Positions 35,578 to 43,100 of a stretch of DNA of 64,000 nucleotides are shown piece by piece (positions within the stretch are counted from its first letter, which is position 1; every line of letters begins with the position of its first letter). Under the pieces are notes generated by a model. The model saw only the letters and a program-made list of their open reading frames with translations, was not told where the DNA came from and did no database searches. Where the stretch lies: contig JAUIEU010000001.1 in NCBI GenBank assembly GCA_030429585.1, positions 801,994 through 865,993 of the forward strand, written 5' to 3'. This DNA is from a bacterium. Lineage in GTDB: Bacteria > Cyanobacteriota > Vampirovibrionia > Vampirovibrionales > Vampirovibrionaceae. Position numbers and translations under genes: made by a program.

Positions 35578-35638
35578 CACCTAAGCCAACCCCCACTATT
35601 AATGTAGCCCCTAATCATTACCCCTTATTACTACCCAT

Positions 35639-35690
35639 ACACCGTGCTAAGCGCTCGCCCTAACCCTGGGCCAAAGCAGCACGGTGTTTT
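35639..35690 (+). terminator. Terminator after tadG-like gene
   Basis: CACCGTGCT pairs with AGCACGGTG over a long loop and TTTT follows. The large loop makes it weaker than the others. Confidence 0.6.
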
Positions 35691-35757
35691 GGTGTATAAG
35701 CGCTGGGGTACCGTCTTCCTTAGCAAACTATACTACCGTATACGCTAGTATTATTTA

Positions 35758-35763
35758 TATAAT
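35758..35763 (+). promoter_or_regulatory. Likely -10 element (TATAAT) for the flp pilin
   Basis: A perfect TATAAT lies in a very AT-rich stretch 155 bases before the pilin ATG. No good -35 is seen at the proper distance, so activation by a regulator may be needed. Confidence 0.35.
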
Positions 35764-35918
35764 GTGTATATATGTTACAACCCTCCGTTTGAAGGGTGTA
35801 GAGAATTATGCGAAAGCCGATACTAATAGTGTGCTCTATCTTCAATTAAAAAAAAGATGCAGCGCCAAACTTTTAAAATGTACTGTAACTGTTCGTAAAC
35901 CAAATAGGGGAATCTTAA

Positions 35919-36077
35919 ATGAAAAACGCAAAAAAAGGTCAAGGTATTGTTGAGTATGCTGGTGCTATTTTGGTAGCCACCGCTATTGTTGCCGCTTTAG
36001 TTGCTGCAGCTCCTGCAACATTAACCACCTTCTTTAACGATGTAATTACTAGCGTTGGCACCACCTTGGGTGTGTAA
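35919..36077 (+). CDS. flp: Flp/Fap type IVb pilin
   Basis: A 52-residue prepilin. KKGQGIVEYAGAILVATAIV shows the type IVb prepilin site G-X4-E-Y: cleavage after Gly7 gives mature QGIVEYA with Glu at position 5, then a hydrophobic helix and a short C-terminus (TTFFNDVITSVGTTLGV). AGGGGA sits 7 bases before the ATG. It has its own AT-rich promoter region and a strong terminator, as expected for a highly expressed major pilin. The prepilin peptidase is not in this window. Confidence 0.92.
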   Translation: MKNAKKGQGIVEYAGAILVATAIVAALVAAAPATLTTFFNDVITSVGTTLGV

Positions 36078-36106
36078 GCCTAGCGCTTAGCTAAACCAAG
36101 TATTGG

Positions 36107-36140
36107 CCGGGCCAGCCTAATCATAGGTTGGCCCGGTTTT
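36107..36140 (+). terminator. Strong terminator after the major flp pilin
   Basis: A 13-bp stem (CCGGGCCAGCCTA with TAGGTTGGCCCGG, one G-U pair) with a 4-base loop, then TTTT. It would keep pilin mRNA in excess over the downstream assembly genes. Confidence 0.88.
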
Positions 36141-36196
36141 ACTTTCACCCCCATACCCTAACTAACTGCCCCACTAAATATGCCAAGGGCCCCATC

Positions 36197-36397
36197 ATGC
36201 CTAACTTTTTTAGCACTCATTCCACAACCTCTTGCAAGGCTGCGCGCCAACCGCGTGGGCAAGGCATTGTGGAATATGCGGGCGCCATATTGGTGGCCAC
36301 CACCGTTATTGTGGCCAGTATTTTAGCCGTACCGCCTAGCTATAACACTATGTTTACCGCCGTACTAGAAAACGTTAGCGACACCATTATGCCTTAG
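36197..36397 (+). CDS. Second Flp-type pilin or pseudopilin
   Basis: A 66-residue paralogue of the first pilin. RGQGIVEYAGAILVATTVIVAS repeats the same prepilin cleavage motif and helix, but the leader before the cleavage Gly is longer (about 20 residues, basic) and the C-terminus differs (PPSYNTMFTAVLENVSDTIMP). The ATG at 36197 is chosen, with AAGGG upstream. It could be a minor pilin or an alternative major pilin. Confidence 0.85.
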   Translation: MPNFFSTHSTTSCKAARQPRGQGIVEYAGAILVATTVIVASILAVPPSYNTMFTAVLENVSDTIMP

Positions 36398-36495
36398 TAA
36401 AAGGTGTTAGCTCGCTAAATTGCGCCATTGTGCGCTAAACTGTTTATACTTATTTTAGTAACGTGCAATCACACGTGTTCTCGGGGGAACCCACC

Positions 36496-36963
36496 ATGGG
36501 CCGATGTAACCACCACCCTGGCCAACGGCCAGCACACCGCAGGCTTGCCAAGGCAGGCCAAGCCATCGTGGAATCCGTTTTTGCCATTATTATTACCACC
36601 GTGCTGTTTGGCATGATTTGCGCTATCTGCGTTTATCTCTTCTTCCAAGCCAATGTGTTTATGGCGGCCCGCCACGGTGCCCGCATTGCCGCCACCGGTG
36701 CGGATAACGCCACCATTGTGAGCGAAACCCAGGCCTTTTTTAACGGGGTTACCAATCAAACATTACCGGGTGGCAATATCACGGTTACAGGCCCAACAGG
36801 GGCTACCGTTGGCCAACGCAACATGTCTGTTGCCGTAACCTACACCATTAACACCCCCGTACCTGTGGGTGCTTTTTTAGACTCTTACGGGGCCACAGGC
36901 GCTGCCGATGCCTTAGATAGTTTTGATACTGCCGCCACCGCCACCATGAGGCTTGAGGAATAA
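36496..36963 (+). CDS. TadE-like pseudopilin
   Basis: A 155-residue protein with GQAIVESVFAIIITTVLFGMI: a prepilin-peptidase site (Gly then four residues then Glu) and a membrane helix, followed by ANVFMAARHGARIAATG, typical of the TadE-like domain. The C-terminal 90 residues form a periplasmic domain. TadE/TadF are processed by the same peptidase as Flp and are needed for pilus assembly. The start at 36496 is preceded by GGGGGA. Confidence 0.82.
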   Translation: MGRCNHHPGQRPAHRRLAKAGQAIVESVFAIIITTVLFGMICAICVYLFFQANVFMAARHGARIAATGADNATIVSETQAFFNGVTNQTLPGGNITVTGPTGATVGQRNMSVAVTYTINTPVPVGAFLDSYGATGAADALDSFDTAATATMRLEE

Positions 36964-37114
36964 GCCCTAACCGGGGTAATCTGTTATATTATTAGTTGAT
37001 TGTATTATGCTAGATTCGTTATCATTCATTGAATCTGCCAACCATCATACGAGTTGAGCCAGTCCTCTGTTTTGCCAATAGCAGAGATGATGCCCTTCAG
37101 GAGGCCCATCCCCC

Positions 37115-38086
37115 ATGGCACGTCCCCCCATTCCATCCAATTTTATTTATATTGGCCTAGCCTTGGTGCTGGCCGTTATTACCAGTATTTTGGTAGGGCA
37201 ACTGGCCAAAAAGCCAGAGGTTGAGAACGTTAAAATGGCAGAAATTGAAACCGTGCCCATCCTGGTGGCCACCCAACAGATTTTACCTGGCCAGCGCATC
37301 AGCCCCCAAGATGTTAAAACCATCGACTGGCCTGCAGAGAATGCCCCAGACCCTAAATTTTCTTTTACCAACCGAGAAGACGTGCTAAACCGTGTAGTGC
37401 GCGAAAGCATTTACCCCAGCGAACCTATTTTGGCCCTAAAACTGGCTGGCGAAACCTCTCGCGGTGGGCTGCCTGTGGTTATCCCAGAAGGCAAACGTGC
37501 CGTTACCGTTAGCGTGACAGAAGTAAAGGGCGTGGCAGGTTTTGTTAAGCCCGGCAGTTGGGTGGATGTTATCTCCACCATGGAAATCCCCAACTCAGGT
37601 GGCGATAGCGGCGGTGATAACATCACCACTACTAAAACTGTGCTACAAAATGTGCAGGTACTGGCCATTGCCCAGGAGATGACCCCCAAACCCGTCAAAA
37701 TAGATGAATCCCTAACGGTTGACGAAGACGATGATGTTGATAACGACAACCTGGATGAAGAAGATATTAAAAAACTAATTACGGAAAATAATATTGACGA
37801 TTTAGAAGGCCCTGCCAAAATCGTTAAATCCGTAACCTTGGCCTTATCTCCTGGGCAAACCCAAACCGCCATTTTAGCGGATGAAGTGGGCAACCTTCGC
37901 CTGGTACTGCGCGCAGAGCTGGATGAAAGTACCAGCCCCGTAGCCAGCATTACCCATAACCAACTGGCCGGCGGCTATGCCCCAGCCCCCCAAGCCGTAG
38001 CCACCCCACAAGGTAGTGGTAGCAACCGCGGTGGCACCCCCGTAGAGTTTTACGACGGAAACGACCGCCAAGTGGTTCGGTTTTAG
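37115..38086 (+). CDS. cpaB: Flp pilus assembly protein CpaB/RcpC
   Basis: A 323-residue protein with an N-terminal membrane helix (FIYIGLALVLAVITSILVG), an SAF domain (ILVATQQILPGQRISPQDV at about 50-70) and a CpaB/RcpC domain (GKRAVTVSVTEVKGVAGFVKPGSWVDVI). An acidic insertion (DEDDDVDNDNLDEEDIKK, about residues 203-220) separates the last part (VTLALSPGQTQTAILADEVG). CpaB contacts the secretin in the periplasm. The start has AGGAGG upstream. It precedes the secretin gene, as in known tad loci. Confidence 0.9.
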   Translation: MARPPIPSNFIYIGLALVLAVITSILVGQLAKKPEVENVKMAEIETVPILVATQQILPGQRISPQDVKTIDWPAENAPDPKFSFTNREDVLNRVVRESIYPSEPILALKLAGETSRGGLPVVIPEGKRAVTVSVTEVKGVAGFVKPGSWVDVISTMEIPNSGGDSGGDNITTTKTVLQNVQVLAIAQEMTPKPVKIDESLTVDEDDDVDNDNLDEEDIKKLITENNIDDLEGPAKIVKSVTLALSPGQTQTAILADEVGNLRLVLRAELDESTSPVASITHNQLAGGYAPAPQAVATPQGSGSNRGGTPVEFYDGNDRQVVRF

Positions 38087-38125
38087 CAGATGACAATACT
38101 CAACAATTACCGTACTATAGTTGTT

Positions 38126-38141
38126 TGTGAATCATGTCACA
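38126..38141. promoter_or_regulatory. Perfect CRP-type palindrome TGTGA-N6-TCACA upstream of the pilus secretin
   Basis: TGTGA at 38126-38130 and TCACA at 38137-38141 are separated by ATCATG. This is the exact consensus of cAMP receptor proteins, including cyanobacterial SYCRP1, which affects type IV pili and motility in Synechocystis. It is centred about 90 bases before the cpaC ATG, a position suited to activation. No crp gene is in the window. Confidence 0.5.
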
Positions 38142-38224
38142 GGTCATCTCACAGTAGGTTCTGTTAGAGCAGTATTAATGGCCGTGCCCTACGGCTCATC
38201 AACACGGTATAGGATATACACCTC

Positions 38225-40621
38225 ATGCGGATTGGCACCGATTTTGGAATTTCCCGGCTAACCTCCTTGGTAGCCTCGTTTAAAGTGTGGCGCACCTTAA
38301 ACCAGCACAAAGCCGGTTTGGCCATCGCCCTTATTTGCGGCCTAGTGGTCGGTTCTGCCTTTACCCAGCCAGAATCTGAGGAGTCGCCTTATTCTGTAAC
38401 CCCTGTGGCGGCCCTGTTTCAATCCGCCGGGTGGAGCCTACCGAACAGCTCAAGCCGCATTGCCAGCATTACCCCCGCCAATATTGCCCCAGAACCTAGC
38501 AACGACACCTTAATAACCACTATTATGGGCAACGATAACGCCGCCATTACCATGGCAGCTGTAGAAACCACCGACGCCCTGGCCAGCGAGCATCGCCAAG
38601 CCGTGGTGGATATGGACGACCCTGCCCTATCGGCCACAACCGCCAGCGATGACTTTGTACCCGCCACCCATGAGCTAATTAATACCCTTCGCCCCAAGTA
38701 CCTGGCCCAAGCCACCGCCCCTGATTTTATTAGCGCCCTACAAGCAGGCAGCTTTAACGATGATTACGCCAATAACTGGGTACCTGCCGATGCCTTAGCC
38801 GCCCCTGCGGTAGCCAGTAGTTCTATTTTGCGCTCCGTGGTATCCACCTCGGTGGCACGGGTAGATGTAACCCAGGGCCGCGCCGTTATTTTAAACCTAA
38901 ACGAACCCATTGCCCGCCTAACCATTAGTAATAGCGCTGTGGCCAAGGCCAAGCTTATTTCCCCTAGCGAAATCCAGGTAATTGGCCAAACCCTTGGGGT
39001 GGCGAACCTTATTTTGTGGCCTTCCTTTAGTGGCGAGCAACAAGTCATTGATATTAATGTCCACCGGGATTTAGGCCTACTGCGCAGCCAGCTAAAATCC
39101 GTAGATACCAACCTAAATGTTATCCCCAGTGGGGATGATGGTGGCGTGGCCCTAACCGGCAACGTGGCCAACAGCGAAACCGCCCAATACGCTGTTGAAC
39201 TGGCCAACGCCTTTTTTAATAGTAGCCAAAGTAAAGCGAAAAGTGCCCCCAGTAGTGGTGGCGCTAGTGGCGGTAGCTCGCCATCACCGTCTGCCAGTAG
39301 TGGTGGGGGCAGCAAAGGCATTACCATTGTTAATTTAATTACCGTTAATGGTAAACCCACCAGCAAGTTATCCTTAGTGCGGCAAAAGCTTAAAGCCATC
39401 CACCCCAAAATTCAGTTGGATGTGGTAAAAAGCTCTACCGGCACCTCTAAAGCGGTGCTAACGGGCCATGTCCCTTCCGCAGAAATTGTGTCGCAGGCCA
39501 TTAACGCCGCCGCCGTGGTATACGGCCAACCTGGCATTAAGGTGGTTACTGGCCCTGGTGGCAACCAGGTAACCAGCAAAGCCAGCGATGCCTTCCACAA
39601 CGAAGGGAACTTTTCCTCCAATATTGCCAACAACGTGTTACAAGGTACCCTCATTACCGATACCAGCGGCAACGTGGTTAGCCTAATGACGGTCGCCGAA
39701 CGGCCTCAAATTCGATGCACCATTAAGTTTTTAGAAATTAACCGTAACGACTTAAACCAACTAGGCGCTACCGCCTTGCTTGGCGGCACTGATGCTTCTA
39801 TTGCCAGCTTTAGTGGCGCGCAAGGCAACCCCGTGCGCACCTTTAGCAACCCTGGTGGCACCCGGTCGCTAAGTACAGGGACCAATAGCTCCCTAAGCCA
39901 AGTAACCAACACGGTTAATGAAGTGCTGGGGAACGGCACCACTCAAATCTTTACCTTGGGCCGAGATGCTCGCCTTGCCCTAACCGCCTTGGTGGAAAAA
40001 CGGCAGGTACGCTCGCTAGCAGAACCTACCCTAACCATGCTAAGCGGCGAAAAAGGCAGCTTCCTGGCCGGTGGCGAAGTACCGGTACCGGTATCTGCCA
40101 CCAATGGGCAAATTGCCGTGGAATTTAAAGATTTTGGTATCCGCCTAAACCTAGTGCCTACTGTATTAAAGGATGACCAAATTAACCTGCAAATTGCCCC
40201 AGAAGTGAGCGCGGTGGATACCACCATATTCGTAAACGCCGGGGCCATCAACATCCCAGGGTTCCGTACACGCCGTATGCAAACCACCTTAGAGGTAATG
40301 AACGGCGAGCAAATTGTACTGGCTGGTTTGTTTAACAACGAAGATATCCGCGTGGCCAGCCGCTTCCCTGTGTTAGGGCAAATCCCCATCTTGGGCGCGC
40401 TATTCCGCAGCAAAAACCGCGATAGCGATAAAACCGAGATGATCGTCATTCTACGGCCAGAGATTGTAAAACGCACCACCGCCGACCCTGTTATTGACGA
40501 CCCCACCACCGCCGAGCAACGGGCACGGTTAGTGGAAGACTTGCAAGATGCCAAAGACGAAAAAGATGAACTCATTGGCAAGCACATTATTCAACTGGCC
40601 CCCGTCCCCGGCCGCGAGTAA
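38225..40621 (+). CDS. cpaC: Flp pilus secretin CpaC/RcpA
   Basis: A 798-residue outer-membrane secretin. An unusual N-terminal ~200 residues begins with a membrane or signal segment (KAGLAIALICGLVVGSAF). Then comes the pilus-secretin N domain (GRAVILNLNEPIARLTISNSAVAKA), two BON-like segments around 290-335 and 385-430 separated by a Ser/Gly-rich linker (PSSGGASGGSSPSPSASSGG), and the secretin core (VAERPQIRCTIKFLEINR to EMIVILRPEIVK). Secretins form the channel through which the Flp pilus leaves the cell. It ends with a strong terminator, so the tad motor genes are not continued here. Confidence 0.92.
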   Translation: MRIGTDFGISRLTSLVASFKVWRTLNQHKAGLAIALICGLVVGSAFTQPESEESPYSVTPVAALFQSAGWSLPNSSSRIASITPANIAPEPSNDTLITTIMGNDNAAITMAAVETTDALASEHRQAVVDMDDPALSATTASDDFVPATHELINTLRPKYLAQATAPDFISALQAGSFNDDYANNWVPADALAAPAVASSSILRSVVSTSVARVDVTQGRAVILNLNEPIARLTISNSAVAKAKLISPSEIQVIGQTLGVANLILWPSFSGEQQVIDINVHRDLGLLRSQLKSVDTNLNVIPSGDDGGVALTGNVANSETAQYAVELANAFFNSSQSKAKSAPSSGGASGGSSPSPSASSGGGSKGITIVNLITVNGKPTSKLSLVRQKLKAIHPKIQLDVVKSSTGTSKAVLTGHVPSAEIVSQAINAAAVVYGQPGIKVVTGPGGNQVTSKASDAFHNEGNFSSNIANNVLQGTLITDTSGNVVSLMTVAERPQIRCTIKFLEINRNDLNQLGATALLGGTDASIASFSGAQGNPVRTFSNPGGTRSLSTGTNSSLSQVTNTVNEVLGNGTTQIFTLGRDARLALTALVEKRQVRSLAEPTLTMLSGEKGSFLAGGEVPVPVSATNGQIAVEFKDFGIRLNLVPTVLKDDQINLQIAPEVSAVDTTIFVNAGAINIPGFRTRRMQTTLEVMNGEQIVLAGLFNNEDIRVASRFPVLGQIPILGALFRSKNRDSDKTEMIVILRPEIVKRTTADPVIDDPTTAEQRARLVEDLQDAKDEKDELIGKHIIQLAPVPGRE

Positions 40622-40639
40622 GCGCAATCTACTTTAATA

Positions 40640-40680
40640 AAAGGGCCTTAAACACAAATGTTTAAGGCCCTTTATTCTTT
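40640..40680 (+). terminator. Strong terminator after cpaC
   Basis: A 15-bp perfect stem (AAAGGGCCTTAAACA with its complement) with a 4-base loop, followed by a T-rich stretch. Confidence 0.92.
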
Positions 40681-41116
40681 GCTATGGATTGATGATGCTA
40701 GTTTGTAACAGGTTGTATCGTAACAAGTGTTGCCTGGCAGGCTGTCTAAGGGATATCTATTACCCGCCACTAACGGCTCCAAAATCGCTGTTTTTATTTC
40801 CAAATTATATAGATAAATAGCGATGGCGTTACAAACACAACACGCCCCAAAATCTATAGATTGTTTTTATAATTAAGCTGTTCTATAGTAATAATACGGA
40901 CTTGAACAACAGCCGCCACCCACTCACCCAAGTTGGGTAAGGCAGCCACCCCTTCAAGCCCAGGACGGAATAAGAAATCGCCGCCGGAATCGGTCATTTC
41001 TGTAAGAAGCAATGTGTGTGTAACCAAAATTGTTCTAGCCTAATGGCCGCCCCACCACCTAGTGCAGGGCCCAACCATCGGCCAACGAACACCAACAAGG
41101 TAAGGAAGCAGCCGGT
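40681..41116. other. Intergenic region with possible promoter and structured leader
   Basis: About 435 bases without a recognisable gene. TTGTTT (40861-40866) and TATAGT (40884-40889) form a candidate promoter with a 17-base spacer. Just after the expected start, CTTGAA (40901-40906) can pair with TTCAAG (40953-40958) around an inner ACCC/GGGT hairpin (40926-40938). This would be the leader of the gene at 41117 or a small RNA. I cannot match it to a known RNA family. Confidence 0.35.
40861..40889 (+). promoter_or_regulatory. Candidate sigma70-type promoter TTGTTT-N17-TATAGT
   Basis: Both hexamers are close to consensus with the ideal 17-base spacer in an AT-rich stretch. Transcription would start near 40896, about 220 bases before the next gene. 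Confidence 0.4.
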
Positions 41117-41533
41117 ATGAACCGAGCCGTTAGACAACGACGCAAAGAACAGCGCCAAGCCATGATGGCTAGTGCCCGTGCTGAGCGCAACGGCCACCTG
41201 TTTACCCCCAACCTTGTCGACCAAATTCTGGATGTGTTATCCCTAGCCAACGAGGTGATTGAATCCTACGTTCGGCCAGAAGAAACCCGCGAAGAACAAA
41301 TGAACACCAACTGGTTGCGCGGCGCCCTATGGCTACTAAAGCTATTGGCCGGCCAAACCAGCCAAACCCCCAGCGAGCCCGTGGCCAATACCATCCATGC
41401 CAAAAAAATGGGCAAGCGCCCCCCTGGCGGTGTAAACATTTGGCGCGATGATTTTGAATTTGTAGAACCCGGCAAACCAACCAAGGCCAAACAGGCCAAA
41501 GCCTACAACTTTTCTGCCAGTGTATACAAATAA
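41117..41533 (+). CDS. Hypothetical basic protein
   Basis: A 138-residue protein I do not recognise. The N-terminus is very basic (NRAVRQRRKEQRQAMMASARAERNGH), the middle is helical (QILDVLSLANEVIESYV, WLRGALWLLKLLAGQ), and the C-terminus has KMGKRPPGGVNIWRDDFEFVEPGKPTKAK. No signal peptide. AAGGAAG lies before the ATG. A terminator follows about 200 bases downstream, so it is a single-gene unit. It may bind nucleic acid, judging by charge only. Confidence 0.6.
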   Translation: MNRAVRQRRKEQRQAMMASARAERNGHLFTPNLVDQILDVLSLANEVIESYVRPEETREEQMNTNWLRGALWLLKLLAGQTSQTPSEPVANTIHAKKMGKRPPGGVNIWRDDFEFVEPGKPTKAKQAKAYNFSASVYK

Positions 41534-41551
41534 CGTATAAGATTTTTAGTG

Positions 41552-41684
41552 TGTGGAAAAAATATAAAATGTGTGTGGAAACAATGTGGAATATAGGGAT
41601 GATCTTACTGATTAACGCTATAGGATAAGAAGTACTGTACCAATCGCTAGTGGGCGATAGGGGCAGAGAAATGTGTGTGGAACT
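41552..41684 (+). repeat. Cluster of four DnaA-box-like motifs (TGTGGAAnn)
   Basis: TGTGGAAAA (41552-41560), TGTGGAAAC (41574-41582), TGTGGAATA (41585-41593) and TGTGGAACT (41676-41684) lie in the same orientation within 133 bases. The first is the exact complement of the cyanobacterial DnaA box TTTTCCACA. AT-rich tracts lie between and after them. It may be a replication origin element or a DnaA-titration site. No dnaA or dnaN is nearby. Confidence 0.35.
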
Positions 41685-41731
41685 TTAAAATTTCTCTCTC
41701 TCGAATATAACTCTCTCTCTTTTCGATGACC

Positions 41732-41766
41732 GCCAGCTTGCCCCGTGTAAGCTGGCTTTTTCTTTT
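41732..41766 (+). terminator. Terminator downstream of the gene at 41117
   Basis: GCCAGCTT pairs with AAGCTGGC over a 9-base loop, followed by TTTTTCTTTT. Confidence 0.85.
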
Positions 41767-41865
41767 GCCGCTGCTGGGGAGGCGCGTAGCATGACTATCT
41801 AAAAACCCGCCATAACAAATAACCACTATTTGCCGTAGCCCTTCTATCTTCTCTATACTGGGGGC

Positions 41866-42372
41866 ATGTCTAATACCACATCATCTTTAACCCAAATGGT
41901 CACCGGGTTTTTAACCGGCAACCCAACGCCCATTCCGCAAAATGGCGAGCAAACTGGCCAGTTTTACCAACGCAGCGGCGGGTGCAACCAATGCGGCAAA
42001 TGTTGCACCAATATCTACTTGGTGTACAACAAAACCACGGTACAAACCTTAGAACAATTTGAACGCCTAAAACAATTTGAGCCTGAGTATCAATACTTTA
42101 CCCCCTTGAATGAAACCGAGCACGGGGTGCGTTTTCGGTGCCGACATTTGCAAGCCAACAACGCCTGCGCCATTTACCAGGAACGCCCAGATTTTTGTAA
42201 GCAATACCCCAGCGAAGCCGGTATTATGCTAGGCGCAGAACTAGCCGAAGGCTGTGGCTACGCCTTTGAGGCCATTAAAAAATTTAAGGCCGTGATGGCA
42301 GAAACCAACGAAACGGGGCTAAGCAAAGAATACACCATTGACCAACGCCCCCTGGACGACCCTGCCGAATGA
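41866..42372 (+). CDS. YkgJ-family cysteine-cluster protein
   Basis: A 168-residue protein with the Fe-S/zinc-type cysteine cluster of the YkgJ family (CxxCxxCC...C...C): CNQCGKCCTN near residue 44-53, FRCRHLQANNACAIYQERPDFCKQYP later. The family is thought to coordinate a metal centre; precise function is not known. Its stop overlaps the start of the uracil-DNA glycosylase gene by 4 bases (ATGA), so the two proteins are made together, and the cluster protein may assist the Fe-S glycosylase. That link is inference. Confidence 0.85.
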   Translation: MSNTTSSLTQMVTGFLTGNPTPIPQNGEQTGQFYQRSGGCNQCGKCCTNIYLVYNKTTVQTLEQFERLKQFEPEYQYFTPLNETEHGVRFRCRHLQANNACAIYQERPDFCKQYPSEAGIMLGAELAEGCGYAFEAIKKFKAVMAETNETGLSKEYTIDQRPLDDPAE

Positions 42373-43100
42373 GTAAGCCCCTTGCCAAACAACTGGCCGA
42401 TCTGCAAGATTACACCACCCAGTGTACCCGTTGCCCACGACTTGTCGACTGGCGCCAAGACGTAGCCCGCACCAAGCGGAAGCAATTTATGGATGACGAC
42501 TATTGGGGCAAACCCGTGCCTGCCTGGGGCGACCCAAGCGCGGAACTGGTTATTATTGGCCTGGCCCCTGCCGCTCATGGGGCAAACCGCACCGGCCGCA
42601 TGTTTACCGGCGACCGCAGTGGCGATTGGTTATACCGCGCCTTGCATAAAGCAGGCTTTGCCAACCAACCCACCAGCACGGGTAAGGATGACGGGCTGGT
42701 ATTGCAGAATTGTTGGATAAGCGCTGCCGCCCGCTGTGCCCCACCACTCAACAAACTTACCGCCGATGAGTTGGCCAACTGCCGCAGTTATTTGGCGGAA
42801 GAAATACCCCTGCTGCCCAAGGCCAAAGTTATTTTATGCCTGGGTGGGGTAGCCTTAACCGCTTTATGGAACACCCTAAAGCACCACGACACCCTTCGGG
42901 CCCATGTACTGGGTGCTGATGTTGCATTGCCCAAAAAACCCGCCTTTGGCCACGGCATCCTAACGCCTTTATCTCAACAATTTACGCTTGCGCTAAGTTA
43001 CCACCCCAGCCAGCAAAACACCTTTACCAAACGCCTCACCGAACCCATGTTTGACAAGCTATTTACCGATATTAATGCCCACCTTCGCCAGCGCGTGTAG
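42369..43100 (+). CDS. udgB: Family 5 uracil-DNA glycosylase (UDGb)
   Basis: A 243-residue Fe-S uracil-DNA glycosylase. Motif 1 is IIGLAPAAHGANRTGRMFTGDRSGDWLY, characteristic of family 5 rather than family 4. The C-terminal motif is SYHPSQQNTFTKRLT. Cysteines in CTRCPRL, ARCAPP and NCRSY fit the 4Fe-4S ligands. It removes uracil and other deaminated bases from DNA. UDGb is commonest in thermophiles, Actinobacteria and some Cyanobacteria-related groups. Its end overlaps the convergent rlmB gene by 29 bases. Confidence 0.93.
   Translation: MSKPLAKQLADLQDYTTQCTRCPRLVDWRQDVARTKRKQFMDDDYWGKPVPAWGDPSAELVIIGLAPAAHGANRTGRMFTGDRSGDWLYRALHKAGFANQPTSTGKDDGLVLQNCWISAAARCAPPLNKLTADELANCRSYLAEEIPLLPKAKVILCLGGVALTALWNTLKHHDTLRAHVLGADVALPKKPAFGHGILTPLSQQFTLALSYHPSQQNTFTKRLTEPMFDKLFTDINAHLRQRV

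Larger units (their letters stand above)
35578..35918. other. Intergenic region between tadG-like and first flp pilin
   Basis: About 340 bases with no convincing gene. It holds a terminator (35639-35690) for the upstream gene and an AT-rich promoter region around 35740-35775, followed by a leader of about 150 bases before the pilin gene. Confidence 0.6.
41534..41865. other. Intergenic region with DnaA-box-like repeats and a terminator
   Basis: About 330 bases with no gene. The first half holds four TGTGGAA-type repeats in one orientation together with AT-rich and TCTCTC tracts. The second half holds a terminator (41732-41766). Beyond that the sequence up to the next gene shows nothing clear. 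Confidence 0.5.

Noticed and set aside
39943-40587. Long antisense open frame (214 codons) inside cpaC
   Set aside because: It is a shadow of a strongly supported secretin gene, with unusual Ser/Arg composition and no ribosome site.
41098-41112. GGTAAGGAAGCAGCC similar to the conserved part of SRP RNA
   Set aside because: The tetraloop stem and flanking helices of SRP RNA are missing; it contains the ribosome site of the next gene.
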